The notes under the pieces were generated by a model. That model was given only the letters and a program-made list of their open reading frames with translations. It ran no database searches and was not told the origin of the DNA. The position numbers were made by a program, and so were the translations under genes. This document shows positions 54,656-63,910 of a DNA stretch of 64,000 bases, in pieces (the first letter of the stretch is position 1; each line of letters opens with the position of its first letter). Origin of the DNA: Domibacillus epiphyticus (GTDB taxonomy: Bacteria; Bacillota; Bacilli; Bacillales; Domibacillaceae); NCBI RefSeq assembly GCF_001975785.1, contig NZ_MSFI01000006.1:145579-209578 (forward strand). The letters run 5' to 3'.

Positions 54656-55153
54656 ATGAACAACAACCGCAACAACACACCAGCCGGTACATTTGTTAAC
54701 CAAGTTCGCAGACAAAACGCTGCTTCAAATCAGGCGCAGCGCAATTCACAGCCATCTACGCCAGAGCAGCAATACGCTTATGAATTCGCATCAGAAACAA
54801 ATGCGCAGGAAGTACAACAGCAAAACCAAGCTTCACGCAATGCAATGAATAGTCAAGGTATGATGGGTCAAGCACAGAGCAACGCCAATTATTCAACTCC
54901 GGAGCAGCAATACGCTTATGAATTCGCATCAGAAACAAATGTGCAGGAAGTACAGCAGCAAAACCAAGCATCCCGCAATGCAATGAACAGTCAAGGCATG
55001 ATGGGTCAAGCGCAGCGCAGCGCCCGTCCTTCAACTCCACAACAGCAATACGCTGAGGAGTTTGCTGCTGAAACAAATGTGCAGGAAGTACAACAGCAAA
55101 ACCAAGCATCCCGCAATGCAAACCGTAACAGAAATTCATTTAGACAGCAATAA
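54656..55153 (+). CDS. sspE: Gamma-type small acid-soluble spore protein (three-repeat SspE)
   Basis: 165 residues, rich in Gln, Asn, Ala and Ser with no Cys or Trp. Three near-identical repeats each contain QQYAYEFASETNxQEVQQQNQ, in which the EFA-SET sites match the germination-protease cleavage site of SspE (the third has EFAAETN). It is a spore-core amino-acid store degraded on germination. At 165 residues it is about twice the 84 of B. subtilis SspE. ATG 54656 is 6 bases after AGAGGTG; an upstream in-frame ATG is not needed. Its place after fabL is as in B. subtilis. Confidence 0.93.
   Translation: MNNNRNNTPAGTFVNQVRRQNAASNQAQRNSQPSTPEQQYAYEFASETNAQEVQQQNQASRNAMNSQGMMGQAQSNANYSTPEQQYAYEFASETNVQEVQQQNQASRNAMNSQGMMGQAQRSARPSTPQQQYAEEFAAETNVQEVQQQNQASRNANRNRNSFRQQ
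54755..55127 (+). repeat. 138-bp tandem repeats within sspE
   Basis: Units begin at 54755, 54893 and 55031 (exact 138-base spacing, 46 codons); the third is shortened before the tail. They differ mainly in synonymous positions and the GMMGQAQ linker. Confidence 0.95.
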
Positions 55154-55168
55154 ATTAAACAACAAATA

Positions 55169-55198
55169 AAGCCCTCGGCTCTGGCCGAGGGCTTCATT
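55169..55198 (+). terminator. Terminator of sspE
   Basis: AAGCCCTCGGC/GCCGAGGGCTT stem with a 4-base loop and a weak T-run. Confidence 0.75.
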
Positions 55199-55302
55199 TG
55201 TTTTCATTTACGCCGTAAATCGTTATAATAAGACATGAAGGTTTCACCGTCCGTGTAAATGGATATAAAAAAGCACGCGACGCTAGAAAGTAGGGGAAAA
55301 CG

Positions 55303-55833
55303 ATGGCGATTCCTGCGGAAGGTGAATCGGTGCAGATTCACAGTTACAAACATAATGGACACATTCATCGGGTGTGGGAAGAAACAGTTGTCGTAAAAGC
55401 AACTGAAAATATTGTCATTGGCGGAAATGATCGGACGATCGTGACAGAATCAGACGGCCGTACATGGGTCACGCGTGAGCCTGCTATTTGTTATTTTCAC
55501 ACACGCAAATGGTTCAATGTAATCGGGATGCTTCGCGCAGACGGAATTCATTATTATTGCAACATTAGTTCACCATTCGTGTTTGACCAAGGTGCGCTCA
55601 AGTATATTGATTATGATCTTGACGTAAAGGTCTTTCCAGATATGACTTATATTTTACTTGATGAAGACGAGTACAGACAGCACAGTCGTGAAATGAATTA
55701 TCCGGAAGTAATTGATAAAATTTTACGGCGAAATATGGATCATTTGCTGCTTTTGATTGAACAGCAAAAGGGTCCATTCGCGCCTGATTTTATTAACCGC
55801 TGGTACGGAAAGTATTTGCAAATGTGCCGCTGA
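55303..55833 (+). CDS. ygaC: DUF402 family protein YgaC
   Basis: 176 residues, the length of DUF402 proteins such as YgaC and the nucleoside phosphatase of Staphylococcus. Core segments: [67 protein letters not shown], and [15 protein letters not shown] with the acidic metal-binding residues. Probably hydrolyses nucleoside di- or triphosphates; the activity in Bacillus is inferred. Followed by a terminator before ygaD. Confidence 0.88.
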   Translation: MAIPAEGESVQIHSYKHNGHIHRVWEETVVVKATENIVIGGNDRTIVTESDGRTWVTREPAICYFHTRKWFNVIGMLRADGIHYYCNISSPFVFDQGALKYIDYDLDVKVFPDMTYILLDEDEYRQHSREMNYPEVIDKILRRNMDHLLLLIEQQKGPFAPDFINRWYGKYLQMCR

Positions 55834-55836
55834 ACG

Positions 55837-55862
55837 CCTGTTGAGGATTCAACAGGTTTTTT
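55837..55862 (+). terminator. Terminator after ygaC
   Basis: CCTGTTG/CAACAGG stem, 6-base loop, T6. Confidence 0.8.
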
Positions 55863-55888
55863 CATTGTTTTACAAAGGGGGATGGATG

Positions 55889-57637
55889 ATGAGCGTGATA
55901 AGAAGGTATATGCAATTTGTCAAGCCGTACAAGTGGCAGATTGCCGGTACTTTAGCAATTGGAATTGTTAAATTTGGCATCCCATTGCTGCTTCCAATCA
56001 TCATAAAATATGTGATTGATGACATTATTGGAAGCGGGACCATGGCTGCAGCAGAGAAGAAAGAGCAGCTCTACTGGCTGATTGGCATGATGCTTATTCT
56101 CTTTGTTATTGTACGATATCCTGTTGAGTATTACCGGCAATACTTTGCTCAATGGACGGGCAGTAAAATTTTATACGATATTCGTGACCGTCTGTTTGCG
56201 CATATCCAGCAGCTCAGCTTTAAATATTACGCAAATACACGTGCAGGCGAGGTCATTTCACGTGTCATTAATGATGTAGAGCAGACGAAGAACTTTGTGA
56301 TTACCGGCCTGATGAATGTCTGGCTTGATGCAGCGACCATTGTGATTGCAGCAGTAATCATGATGACAATGGATGTAAAATTAACGCTTGTTGCACTTGT
56401 TGTATTTCCATTCTATGCAATATCCGTTAAATATTTTTTCGGCAACTTGCGCAGATTGACCAGAGTCCGATCCCAGGCGCTGGCGGAAGTTCAGAGTCAT
56501 TTACATGAACGAGTGCAGGGAATGCCGGTCATCAAAAGTTTTGCAATTGAACCGGTCGAACAGAAGAGGTTTCAAACACATAATCAGAACTTCTTGCAAA
56601 AAGCGCTTGACCAAACAGCGTGGAATGCAAAAGCTTTTGCTGTTGTGAATACGATTACAGACATTGCGCCTCTTCTTGTTATCGGTTATGCGGGCATACA
56701 GGTAATTGAAGGGAACTTAACGGTTGGGACAATGGCGGCTTTTATCGCGTATATTGACCGTCTTTATAATCCGCTGCGCCGACTTGTGAATTCATCGACA
56801 ACACTCACACAGGCGATTGCTTCGATGGACCGCGTATTTGAACTCCTTGATGAGAAATACGATATTACAGATAAAAAAGACGCTGTAGAATGCCGTGATG
56901 TTGCAGGAGATATCGTCTTTGACCATGTTCATTTTCATTATGATATAGAAGATGCGCCGGTGTTAAAGGATGTCCATTTACATGTGAAGGCGGGTGAGAC
57001 AGTGGCGCTTGTTGGAATGAGCGGTGGTGGAAAATCATCACTTGTCAGTCTTATTCCCCGTTTTTATGACGTGACAGGGGGACGCATATTGCTTGATGGG
57101 GTTGATATCCGTGATTTTGAAGTGCGCTCGCTCAGGGATAAAATTGGAATGGTGCTTCAGGATAATATTTTGTTCAGTGAGTCGGTCCGGGAAAATATCC
57201 TGCTGGGGCGGCCGGATGCGACAGAAGAAGAAGTGATTGCTGCAGCAAAAGCGGCAAATGCACACGATTTTATTATGGCTCTGCCAAACGGCTACGAGAC
57301 AAAAGTGGGTGAACGGGGTGTCAAGCTTTCTGGCGGCCAAAAACAACGTGTTGCCATTGCGCGTGTATTTTTGAAAAATCCGCCGCTGCTTATTTTAGAT
57401 GAGGCAACTTCTGCTCTTGATTTAGAGAGTGAACACCTCATTCAAGAGGCTGTCGAAATGCTTGCGAAAACCAGGACGACGTTTATCGTAGCGCATCGCT
57501 TGTCGACAATTACACACGCAGATCGAATTGTTTTGATCGAACATGGTGAAGTAATAGAAGACGGTACGCATGAAGAACTAATGAATAAACAGGGCGGCTA
57601 CTGGAAATTGTTTCAGGTACAGCAGCTTGACCATTAA
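55889..57637 (+). CDS. ygaD: ABC-type multidrug/lipid exporter half-transporter YgaD
   Basis: 582 residues: six membrane helices (about 1-310) fused to an ATPase domain (about 335-582) with Walker [10 protein letters not shown], the Q-loop MVLQDN, signature [13 protein letters not shown], Walker [13 protein letters not shown] and the switch VAHRLST. The MsbA/Sav1866 type; works as a homodimer and exports hydrophobic compounds or lipids. Two ATGs at 55886 and 55889; the second is 7 bases after AAAGGGGG. An upstream extension in frame lies inside ygaC. Gene order matches B. subtilis ygaC-ygaD-ygaE. Confidence 0.9.
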   Translation: MSVIRRYMQFVKPYKWQIAGTLAIGIVKFGIPLLLPIIIKYVIDDIIGSGTMAAAEKKEQLYWLIGMMLILFVIVRYPVEYYRQYFAQWTGSKILYDIRDRLFAHIQQLSFKYYANTRAGEVISRVINDVEQTKNFVITGLMNVWLDAATIVIAAVIMMTMDVKLTLVALVVFPFYAISVKYFFGNLRRLTRVRSQALAEVQSHLHERVQGMPVIKSFAIEPVEQKRFQTHNQNFLQKALDQTAWNAKAFAVVNTITDIAPLLVIGYAGIQVIEGNLTVGTMAAFIAYIDRLYNPLRRLVNSSTTLTQAIASMDRVFELLDEKYDITDKKDAVECRDVAGDIVFDHVHFHYDIEDAPVLKDVHLHVKAGETVALVGMSGGGKSSLVSLIPRFYDVTGGRILLDGVDIRDFEVRSLRDKIGMVLQDNILFSESVRENILLGRPDATEEEVIAAAKAANAHDFIMALPNGYETKVGERGVKLSGGQKQRVAIARVFLKNPPLLILDEATSALDLESEHLIQEAVEMLAKTRTTFIVAHRLSTITHADRIVLIEHGEVIEDGTHEELMNKQGGYWKLFQVQQLDH

Positions 57638-57638
57638 G

Positions 57639-57668
57639 AAAGCCATGCCGGTATTGGCATGGCTTTTA
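57639..57668. terminator. Bidirectional terminator between ygaD and ygaE
   Basis: AAAGCCATGCC/GGCATGGCTTT stem with a 6-base loop; the ygaE stop is at its end. Confidence 0.85.
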
Positions 57669-58742
57669 TTCTTCTTCATATTCAGGCGCGGTATCATCTG
57701 TGTGATATTTGTAAAAGCTTGTCATTAAATGATCCAGATGCTCAAGCTTTTCACCGTATTCAAGGATCGATGAAACGATATGAAGCAAATGAATCGAAGA
57801 CATTGGTTCTTCTTTATTTTCCTTATAAATTTCGTCTGTGAACATATTCATAAACTCATCCCGGTTCATGAATTTCTCAAATAAATCTTCAGATGTCTCC
57901 GTAGTTTTTGCTTTTCCGACAAACCGCAGCAGCAAATGTTCGTGATAACTGACGAGACAGTCGAGATGATCCTGCATGGTCCGCTGCAAATCAGGGTTTA
58001 AATGGCGCAGTTCATTTTCATATTGATTGAGCCTTTGTAAAATATCCATGCTGCGACGTGCCGTCAAAATCATTTTACGGTACAAAACGATTTTCCGCTT
58101 TTTTGCCCGGAGATTTTTTTTGAAAGGCGTCCGGTCTTCTTTATATAGTAAATACATTTGATCAATTTTTATCAGTTTTTCACGCTGCTTCACCATATCC
58201 TTTTTTAACAAATGGGATTCAGAAGCATTGCGTGAGGTAATACGGATCCACTTTAAAATTTCTTCCGTTACTTGGTTGATGGAAAAGAACAATTTTGTTT
58301 CATATTTTGGCGGTAAAAAGATAAGGTTGACAAAAAATGCTGACGCAACGCCAATCGTAATATTGAACATCCGGATCATCGAATATTGCAAAAACTGATC
58401 ATTTTGTACTTCCATTACCGCAATGATGGTGACAAGAGCCAGGCTGATAGACTTTTCAAGATTGAATTTCAGCAAAACAATAATGGCAATAATTGCAGCT
58501 AAGCCAACAATAATAATATGATTTCCGAATACTAGCACAAACAATATCGCAATAAATGCACCAATCACGTTTGCCTGAATTTGCTCGATAACTGTTAAAT
58601 AGGATCGGTAAATATTCGGCTGTATAGCGAAAACAGCTGCAATCCCGGCAAAAACCGGTGATGGCAATGCAAGTAACTCCGCGATGTAAAGCGCTAAAAC
58701 GATGGCAATTCCCGTTTTAAATATGCGGGCACCAAGCTTCAT
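57666..58742 (-). CDS. ygaE: Aromatic-acid exporter family protein YgaE
   Basis: 358 residues. N-terminal half (1-165) contains six membrane helices with GIAAVFAIQPNIYRSYLTVIEQIQANVIGAF, the ArAE/FUSC signature, and the C-terminal half is soluble and helical (DUF939C; about 170-345) ending acidic. Putative efflux of aromatic acids; the substrate is not known. The ribosome-binding site is weakly spaced (AAAGGA). Confidence 0.85.
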   Translation of the reverse strand: MKLGARIFKTGIAIVLALYIAELLALPSPVFAGIAAVFAIQPNIYRSYLTVIEQIQANVIGAFIAILFVLVFGNHIIIVGLAAIIAIIVLLKFNLEKSISLALVTIIAVMEVQNDQFLQYSMIRMFNITIGVASAFFVNLIFLPPKYETKLFFSINQVTEEILKWIRITSRNASESHLLKKDMVKQREKLIKIDQMYLLYKEDRTPFKKNLRAKKRKIVLYRKMILTARRSMDILQRLNQYENELRHLNPDLQRTMQDHLDCLVSYHEHLLLRFVGKAKTTETSEDLFEKFMNRDEFMNMFTDEIYKENKEEPMSSIHLLHIVSSILEYGEKLEHLDHLMTSFYKYHTDDTAPEYEEE

Positions 58743-58856
58743 TTTATAAAAGGTTCCTTTCCGAAGATACTGTATTTACGTAAGTTTACCGCAAATAACT
58801 GCGAATCAAACAAACTGTACTATACAACGGATGTGCATGGAAATCAAGTGGATGTT

Positions 58857-58883
58857 AAAAAACAGATGACCAAGGTCATCTGT
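58857..58883 (-). terminator. Terminator of gsaB
   Basis: ACAGATGACC/GGTCATCTGT 10-bp stem with a 2-base apparent loop and T6 on the minus strand. Confidence 0.75.
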
Positions 58884-58898
58884 CTTCATTCATTTTTA

Positions 58899-60188
58899 TT
58901 ATGTTAAAGCTGCAAATGCCTCTTCCGCTATTAGAATGGTCTTTTGAATGTCATCTTCTGTATGAGCAGTCGTTAAAAACCAGGCTTCATATTTAGATGG
59001 TGCAAGATTTACTCCCCGGTGGAGCATTTCTTTAAAGAACCGGGCGAACACTTCACCATTAGTTGCTTCTGCCTGATCGTAGTTTTCTACTTTTTGGTCG
59101 GTGAAGTATAAAGTGAGTGCTCCTTTTAAACGATTAATTGTCACAGTCACGCCTGCTTTGTTCGCCGCATTTAGCAAACCATTTTCTAGCATTGCTCCGA
59201 GCCGATCGAGTTCTTCGTAAACGCCTTCTTGCTCAATCACTTCCAAACAGGCAATACCGGCAAGCATGGATGCAGGGTTTCCAGCCATTGTGCCGGCCTG
59301 GTAAGCAGGTCCTAAAGGTGCGACTTCTTCCATGATATCGGCTCTGCCTCCATATGCCCCAATAGGCAATCCACCGCCGATAATTTTTCCGAGTGCCGTT
59401 AAATCTGGTGTAATCCCAAGTAAATCCTGCGCACCGCCGTACATAAAACGGAACGCGGATATCACTTCATCGAAAATTAAAAGAGCTCCTGCTTCATGAG
59501 TCAGACGTTTCACTTCTTCTAAAAATCCTTTTTTAGGCTCAACAATCCCGAAGTTGCCGACAATTGGCTCGATCATAACAGCTGCTACATTTTCACCCCA
59601 TTTTTCAAGGGCTTCTTTTAATGGCTCGGTTTCATTAAATGGAACCGTAATGACTTCCTGCGCAATACTTTTTGGTACGCCGGCAGAGTCCGGTGTCCCA
59701 AGTGTTGACGGTCCGCTTCCAGCAGCGACGAGGACAAGATCAGAGTGTCCATGATAACAGCCGGCGAATTTAATGATTTTATCCCGTTTTGTATACGCCC
59801 GCGCCACACGAATGGTCGTCATGACTGCTTCGGTGCCGCTATTCACAAAACGCACTTTATCAAGCGCAGGTATTGCTTGTTTTAATTTCTTTGCAAAGGT
59901 TACTTCGTGCTGGGTTGGTGTACCGAATAGAACGCCATTTTGAGCCGCTCGCGTAATCGCCTTTGTAATATGAGGATGCGCGTGTCCGGTAATGATTGGA
60001 CCGTACGCAGCAAGATAGTCGATATATTTATTGCCGTCGACATCGTAAAAATAAGCTCCATCTCCACGCTCCATTGCTACTGGAGACCCTCCGCCGACTG
60101 CTTTGTATGAGCGGGACGGGCTGTTCACACCGCCGACTATATGTTGAAGTGCTTCTTCATGTAAAATTTCGGATTTAGCATAATTCAT
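58899..60188 (-). CDS. gsaB: Glutamate-1-semialdehyde 2,1-aminomutase GsaB
   Basis: 429 residues, the length of B. subtilis GsaB. PLP-dependent; converts glutamate-1-semialdehyde to 5-aminolevulinate for heme. Fold-type-I features: [56 protein letters not shown] and the PLP lysine in [21 protein letters not shown] 60188 is 10 bases after GGAGG; the frame opens nine codons earlier. It is the second, stand-alone aminomutase (not in the hemAXCDBL operon), by position next to ygaF/bcp. Confidence 0.93.
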   Translation of the reverse strand: MNYAKSEILHEEALQHIVGGVNSPSRSYKAVGGGSPVAMERGDGAYFYDVDGNKYIDYLAAYGPIITGHAHPHITKAITRAAQNGVLFGTPTQHEVTFAKKLKQAIPALDKVRFVNSGTEAVMTTIRVARAYTKRDKIIKFAGCYHGHSDLVLVAAGSGPSTLGTPDSAGVPKSIAQEVITVPFNETEPLKEALEKWGENVAAVMIEPIVGNFGIVEPKKGFLEEVKRLTHEAGALLIFDEVISAFRFMYGGAQDLLGITPDLTALGKIIGGGLPIGAYGGRADIMEEVAPLGPAYQAGTMAGNPASMLAGIACLEVIEQEGVYEELDRLGAMLENGLLNAANKAGVTVTINRLKGALTLYFTDQKVENYDQAEATNGEVFARFFKEMLHRGVNLAPSKYEAWFLTTAHTEDDIQKTILIAEEAFAALT

Positions 60189-60315
60189 TGCATTAAGTCC
60201 TCCTGATTCAATCATCTTATTTTATTGTAGACTTCATTTAAAAAGGAATCAACAAAGGACCAAATAGGTTCGGCTAAACGGAAAGGTTTGTGTCTCATGT
60301 CCTTTGGGATCGAAG

Positions 60316-60344
60316 TTGCCAATTTTCATTGGATTCGCTACGAT
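60316..60344 (+). promoter_or_regulatory. Promoter of bcp
   Basis: TTGCCA, 17 bases, TACGAT, ending 25 bases before the bcp start codon. Confidence 0.55.
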
Positions 60345-60369
60345 TATAAGAAAAAAAGGGGGAATCAAG

Positions 60370-60837
60370 ATGGAAGAATTAACAGGACAGGCGGCACCGG
60401 TATTTACATTGCCGGACCAGAACGGTGAAATGGTGAACATTGCGGACTATAAAGGGAAAAATGTAGTGCTTTATTTTTACCCGAAAGATATGACACCGGG
60501 CTGTACGACAGAAGCTTGCGACTTCCGCGATCAGTACAGCGAGTTTTCGAAATTCGATACAGTAATCCTTGGCATCAGTCCTGACCCGGCATCTCGCCAT
60601 CAAAAGTTTATTGAAAAGCATGAACTGCCGTTTACACTTTTGGCAGATGAAGAGCATATGGCCGCAGAGTTGTACGGCGTATGGACATTGAAGAAAAACT
60701 TTGGAAAAGAATACATGGGAATTGAACGATCGACGTTTTTAATTAATAAAGAGGGAATGATCGCGAAGGAGTGGCGGAAGGTAAAAGTAAAAGGCCACGT
60801 AGAGGAAACGTTAGAGGCAGTGAAGGAATTGGGCTAA
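60370..60837 (+). CDS. bcp: Thiol peroxidase Bcp (YgaF, peroxiredoxin Q)
   Basis: 155 residues. AhpC/TSA fold with the peroxidatic Cys45 and resolving Cys50 in YPKDMTPGCTTEAC, and the catalytic-triad Arg in ERSTFLINKEG. Reduces hydrogen and organic peroxides using thioredoxin. ATG 60370 follows AAAGGGGGAA by 6 bases; an upstream in-frame ATG precedes the ribosome-binding site. Followed by a dehydrogenase gene after 13 bases, probably co-transcribed. Confidence 0.92.
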   Translation: MEELTGQAAPVFTLPDQNGEMVNIADYKGKNVVLYFYPKDMTPGCTTEACDFRDQYSEFSKFDTVILGISPDPASRHQKFIEKHELPFTLLADEEHMAAELYGVWTLKKNFGKEYMGIERSTFLINKEGMIAKEWRKVKVKGHVEETLEAVKELG

Positions 60838-60850
60838 GGGGGATTGACAG

Positions 60851-61798
60851 ATGAATATTGTGTTTTCATTCCGTCCACCGCGCGACATTCAAACGGATTT
60901 ACAACAGAAATTTCAAAAGGATACATTTTTCTTCTTTAAGAATATTGAAGAAGCAGACACAGTTCTTCAACAAACCGAAATACTCGTAACTTTTGGAAGT
61001 GATGTAACGGAAGACATTATTAAAAAGTGTCCTTCCTTAAAATGGATTATGGCGGCATCTGCAGGTATTGAAGACATGGCGCTCAAAGCGATTGAAGAGC
61101 GGGATATCTTGCTGACGAATGCACGCGGTATTCACAAAATACCGATGGCTGAATTTACTCTGGGCTTTATGCTCAATCATGTCAAACGTTTTCCTGAACT
61201 TGCTGTTCTTGAAAAAACAGAAACATGGAACAAGCAGCTTCCACTGCAGGAATTGTCGGGAAAAGAAGTTGTTATATTAGGGACAGGAGCAATTGGCCAG
61301 GAGATTGCCCGACTATGCAAGGCATTTCGGATGGCGACAGTCGGCGTCAATCGAAATGGCCGCCCAGCCCAGCAGTTTGACCGTATATTCCAGATGAATG
61401 ATCTTGAAGAAGCAGTACAGGGAGCGGATTTTGTCATTGCGGTACTACCTAGCACACCAGAAACGGTTAACGCTTTGAGGTATGAGCATTTTGAAGCAAT
61501 GAAACCAACTGCTGCATTTATTAATATTGGACGCGGTGACATTGTGTCGGAGCAGGTGCTGTTATCTGCAATCAATGATGAAGAAATTGCTCACGCATAC
61601 TTGGATGTTTTTGCAGTTGAGCCGCTGCCAGAAGGTCATCCATTTTGGAGACATGAAAACATTACTGTTACGCCGCATATTTCGAGTATTACGAAAGCCT
61701 ATGTACCACGGGCAATGGAGATTTTTGAACATAATTTAATTTGTTTTAAAGAGGGCGGCGAGTATCAAAACGTCATTGATATTAAAAAAGGATATTAA
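60851..61798 (+). CDS. D-2-hydroxyacid dehydrogenase
   Basis: 315 residues. NAD-binding GTGAIGQEIARLCKAF near residues 144-160, the substrate/catalytic Arg in INIGRGDIV, the Glu in YLDVFAVEPLPEGHPFW, and His in TPHISS make up the R-E-H triad. The N-terminal substrate domain (1-100) has the ASAGIEDM loop. Likely reduces a 2-keto acid such as glyoxylate or hydroxypyruvate; the substrate cannot be assigned. AAGGGGGA precedes the ATG. Co-transcribed with bcp by spacing. Confidence 0.88.
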   Translation: MNIVFSFRPPRDIQTDLQQKFQKDTFFFFKNIEEADTVLQQTEILVTFGSDVTEDIIKKCPSLKWIMAASAGIEDMALKAIEERDILLTNARGIHKIPMAEFTLGFMLNHVKRFPELAVLEKTETWNKQLPLQELSGKEVVILGTGAIGQEIARLCKAFRMATVGVNRNGRPAQQFDRIFQMNDLEEAVQGADFVIAVLPSTPETVNALRYEHFEAMKPTAAFINIGRGDIVSEQVLLSAINDEEIAHAYLDVFAVEPLPEGHPFWRHENITVTPHISSITKAYVPRAMEIFEHNLICFKEGGEYQNVIDIKKGY

Positions 61799-61802
61799 AT
61801 GA

Positions 61803-61832
61803 GAGCCGGTGGAAAGCCGGTTTTTCTTTTTT
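61803..61832 (+). terminator. Terminator after the dehydrogenase gene
   Basis: Short AGCCGG/CCGGTT stem followed by a T-rich tract. Confidence 0.5.
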
Positions 61833-61835
61833 ATA

Positions 61836-61865
61836 TTGACAAAATTGTGTTTTTGTTAGTACACT
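61836..61865 (+). promoter_or_regulatory. Promoter of perR
   Basis: TTGACA, 18 bases, TACACT. Confidence 0.7.
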
Positions 61866-61867
61866 GT

Positions 61868-61882
61868 TTATAAAGATTATAA
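61868..61882 (+). promoter_or_regulatory. Per box at the perR start site
   Basis: TTATAAAGATTATAA matches the Per consensus at 13 of 14 specified positions and covers the transcription start, consistent with autorepression. Confidence 0.75.
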
Positions 61883-61921
61883 AGTAATAATCCTTTTCAG
61901 GAAGAAAAGAGGTGCATGGTG

Positions 61922-62380
61922 ATGTCTCATACACATGTCCATGAATCACATGATCAGCTGAAAGACGCGCTTGATACGTTGAAACAGACAGGCGTACGCA
62001 TTACACCTCAGCGCCATGCGATTCTAGAATTTCTTGTTCAGTCAATGACTCATCCGACTGCTGATGACATTTATAAAGCACTTGAAGGGAAATTTCCTAA
62101 TATGAGTGTGGCGACTGTATATAACAATCTACGTGTGTTCCGTGAAGTTGGTCTTGTAAAAGAATTGACATACGGTGATACATCAAGCCGTTTTGATTTT
62201 GTAACGACAGAACATTATCATGTCATTTGCGAATCTTGCGGCAAAATTGTTGATTTCCATTACCCAGGTCTCGATGAAGTGGAACAGCTGGCTGCTCATG
62301 TAACTGGCTTTAAAATAAGTCACCACCGGATGGAAGTATACGGTACATGCCAGAACTGCAGCCATAAAGATTTGCATTAA
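61922..62380 (+). CDS. perR: Peroxide-responsive repressor PerR
   Basis: 152 residues of the Fur family. The regulatory metal site is complete: His44, Asp92, His98, His100 and Asp111 (H37, D85, H91, H93, D104 in B. subtilis, offset by 7), where His oxidation by peroxide inactivates the protein. The structural zinc ligands are CESC and CQNC (Cys103, 106, 143, 146). The recognition helix is [15 protein letters not shown] 61922 is 9 bases after GAGG; two in-frame starts lie closer. Represses catalase, Mrg, HemA and ZosA regulons. It carries its own Per box. Confidence 0.95.
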   Translation: MSHTHVHESHDQLKDALDTLKQTGVRITPQRHAILEFLVQSMTHPTADDIYKALEGKFPNMSVATVYNNLRVFREVGLVKELTYGDTSSRFDFVTTEHYHVICESCGKIVDFHYPGLDEVEQLAAHVTGFKISHHRMEVYGTCQNCSHKDLH

Positions 62381-62381
62381 A

Positions 62382-62417
62382 AAACCTCCAGTCCCGTTAT
62401 TGGGATGGAGGTTTTTT
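62382..62417. terminator. Bidirectional terminator between perR and ygzB
   Basis: AAACCTCCAGTCCC and GGGATGGAGGTTT pair (one G-T) around a 6-base loop, with T7. Confidence 0.85.
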
Positions 62418-62785
62418 TATACGTTTTGCCGGTCGATATTCTTTTTTTGATTGTATTTTTCGTCGAACTCTTTCCCTTCAAGCGTGCGGTCAAGTGTTAA
62501 AGGCTCCCTGCAATGCATGCACATATCTACCCGGCCGAGGATCTTAGTAGGCTTTTCGCAGTTTGGGCAAACAACCTGCACCGCTTTTGTCGACAGCATT
62601 CCGATCCAAAAATACACAACTGTGCTAGCAATAATACATAGTAGACCGAGAAGCATAAAAATCGTCATTACGAGAAAATTTTCACGGAAGAAAATCCCGC
62701 CATACATGACGACAAATCCAATAAAAATAAGACTTAAAGCAAATGTACGGATTTTATTAATTTTGCTTGAATACTTTTTTGCCAT
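62417..62785 (-). CDS. ygzB: UPF0295 membrane protein YgzB
   Basis: 122 residues. Two membrane helices (about 12-34, 41-62) followed by a zinc-ribbon-like tail with CPNCEKP and CMHCREP, two CxxC pairs. Function unknown. AAAGGAGG precedes the ATG. Gene order perR-ygzB-ygxA is the B. subtilis order. Confidence 0.9.
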   Translation of the reverse strand: MAKKYSSKINKIRTFALSLIFIGFVVMYGGIFFRENFLVMTIFMLLGLLCIIASTVVYFWIGMLSTKAVQVVCPNCEKPTKILGRVDMCMHCREPLTLDRTLEGKEFDEKYNQKKNIDRQNV

Positions 62786-62904
62786 CGTTTCAACCTCCTT
62801 TCAACACTATATCATATTTTCCCATTTGTCTTACGGCAGGAATTCGACAATTTTTGTAGAAACGTAATAGAACGAACTTTTAATTTGTCTGGAGGAATAA
62901 AAAA

Positions 62905-63780
62905 GTGGAAGATCTTTTTCGCCCTTTGTACCAAGAAAGGACAAGCCAGCTGAATACACTTGGCGTATTAGTTGTTGAAAAAAATGAACAAAACAAAGCT
63001 TTTACTGAAAACTTTGATTCTATTTTACTTATTATAGTAAAGGAAGTTGAAGGTGCTGTATTTACAAAGCATTATGTTGACCAAAACAATGAAACAGCTT
63101 CTATGTATATTGTGGCAGATCAGCAATTAAAAGAATGGCTTCTGCTTGGAACGAACCGGAAAGTAATTGAATGGCTGTATCATGGCCGCATCATATTTGA
63201 TCGTAATGAGTTTGTTCATAATTTAAAAACAGAAATAAGAGAGTTTCCGTTTTATGGGCGAAAAATCAAAATGACGATTGAATTTGCCAAACTTATCAAA
63301 CGCTACGCTGATGGAAAAGCTTTTTTTAACGACGCTCACTATCTTGATGCTTACAATCACGTCCTTCATTCACTTCATCACCTTGCGAGATTGGCTATAA
63401 TCGAAAATGGCTACTATCCGGAATTAACGGTATGGAATCAGGTCCGTCACATTGAACCAGAAATTTATAAGTTATATGAAGAACTGCTGACAAGTGACGA
63501 AGACCTGCAAAAAAGGCTGGAACTGCTTTTTTTAGCAAGTGATTTTTTAATACATTCACGTACGGAAAAAGGAGCCGGTCACTTATTGTTTCTTATGAAG
63601 CAAAAAGAGTGGTGGAGCATAAATGATCTGCTAAATCATGATGAAGTTGCACACTACGCTGTTGATCTCGTTACTTTAATCGAATATTTACTAGAACGGA
63701 AGCTAGTGAGGAGTGTATCTATCCAAACAAAAGGACACGGGATTTTCCATCGTTATTATCAGGTATGTAAAGAAATATAA
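62905..63780 (+). CDS. ygxA: Nucleotidyltransferase-like protein YgxA
   Basis: 291 residues. The N-terminal half has a nucleotidyltransferase-like fold (LGVLVVEKNEQ, DSILLIIVKE, MYIVADQQLKEWLL, GRIIFDRNEFV), but the canonical GS...DxD motif is not seen. The C-terminal half (about 130-291) has a helical substrate-binding-like segment and a winged-helix end (DLVTLIEYLLERKLVRSVSIQTKGHG). Biochemical role unknown. Start GTG 62905, 6 bases after GGAGG. It directly precedes the rRNA operon, as in B. subtilis. Confidence 0.88.
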   Translation: MEDLFRPLYQERTSQLNTLGVLVVEKNEQNKAFTENFDSILLIIVKEVEGAVFTKHYVDQNNETASMYIVADQQLKEWLLLGTNRKVIEWLYHGRIIFDRNEFVHNLKTEIREFPFYGRKIKMTIEFAKLIKRYADGKAFFNDAHYLDAYNHVLHSLHHLARLAIIENGYYPELTVWNQVRHIEPEIYKLYEELLTSDEDLQKRLELLFLASDFLIHSRTEKGAGHLLFLMKQKEWWSINDLLNHDEVAHYAVDLVTLIEYLLERKLVRSVSIQTKGHGIFHRYYQVCKEI

Positions 63781-63797
63781 ATAATTTTAATAAAATG

Positions 63798-63826
63798 TTG
63801 ACCTTTTATATTTAGGATGCTATATT
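63798..63826 (+). promoter_or_regulatory. rrn promoter P1
   Basis: TTGACC, 17 bases, TATATT. Confidence 0.75.
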
Positions 63827-63881
63827 AATAAGCGTCGCTGTTGAGAACATATGAACAGCTAAAAGAAATTTCAAATAATCC

Positions 63882-63910
63882 TTGACGAATTTGATTCATC
63901 TTGGTATTAT
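63882..63910 (+). promoter_or_regulatory. rrn promoter P2
   Basis: TTGACG, 17 bases, TATTAT, about 84 bases after P1. Both are followed by a similar GTCGCTGTT element. Confidence 0.8.

Noticed and set aside
54755..55127. CRISPR-like repeats
   Set aside because: The 138-bp units are coding repeats of the spore protein with no spacers.
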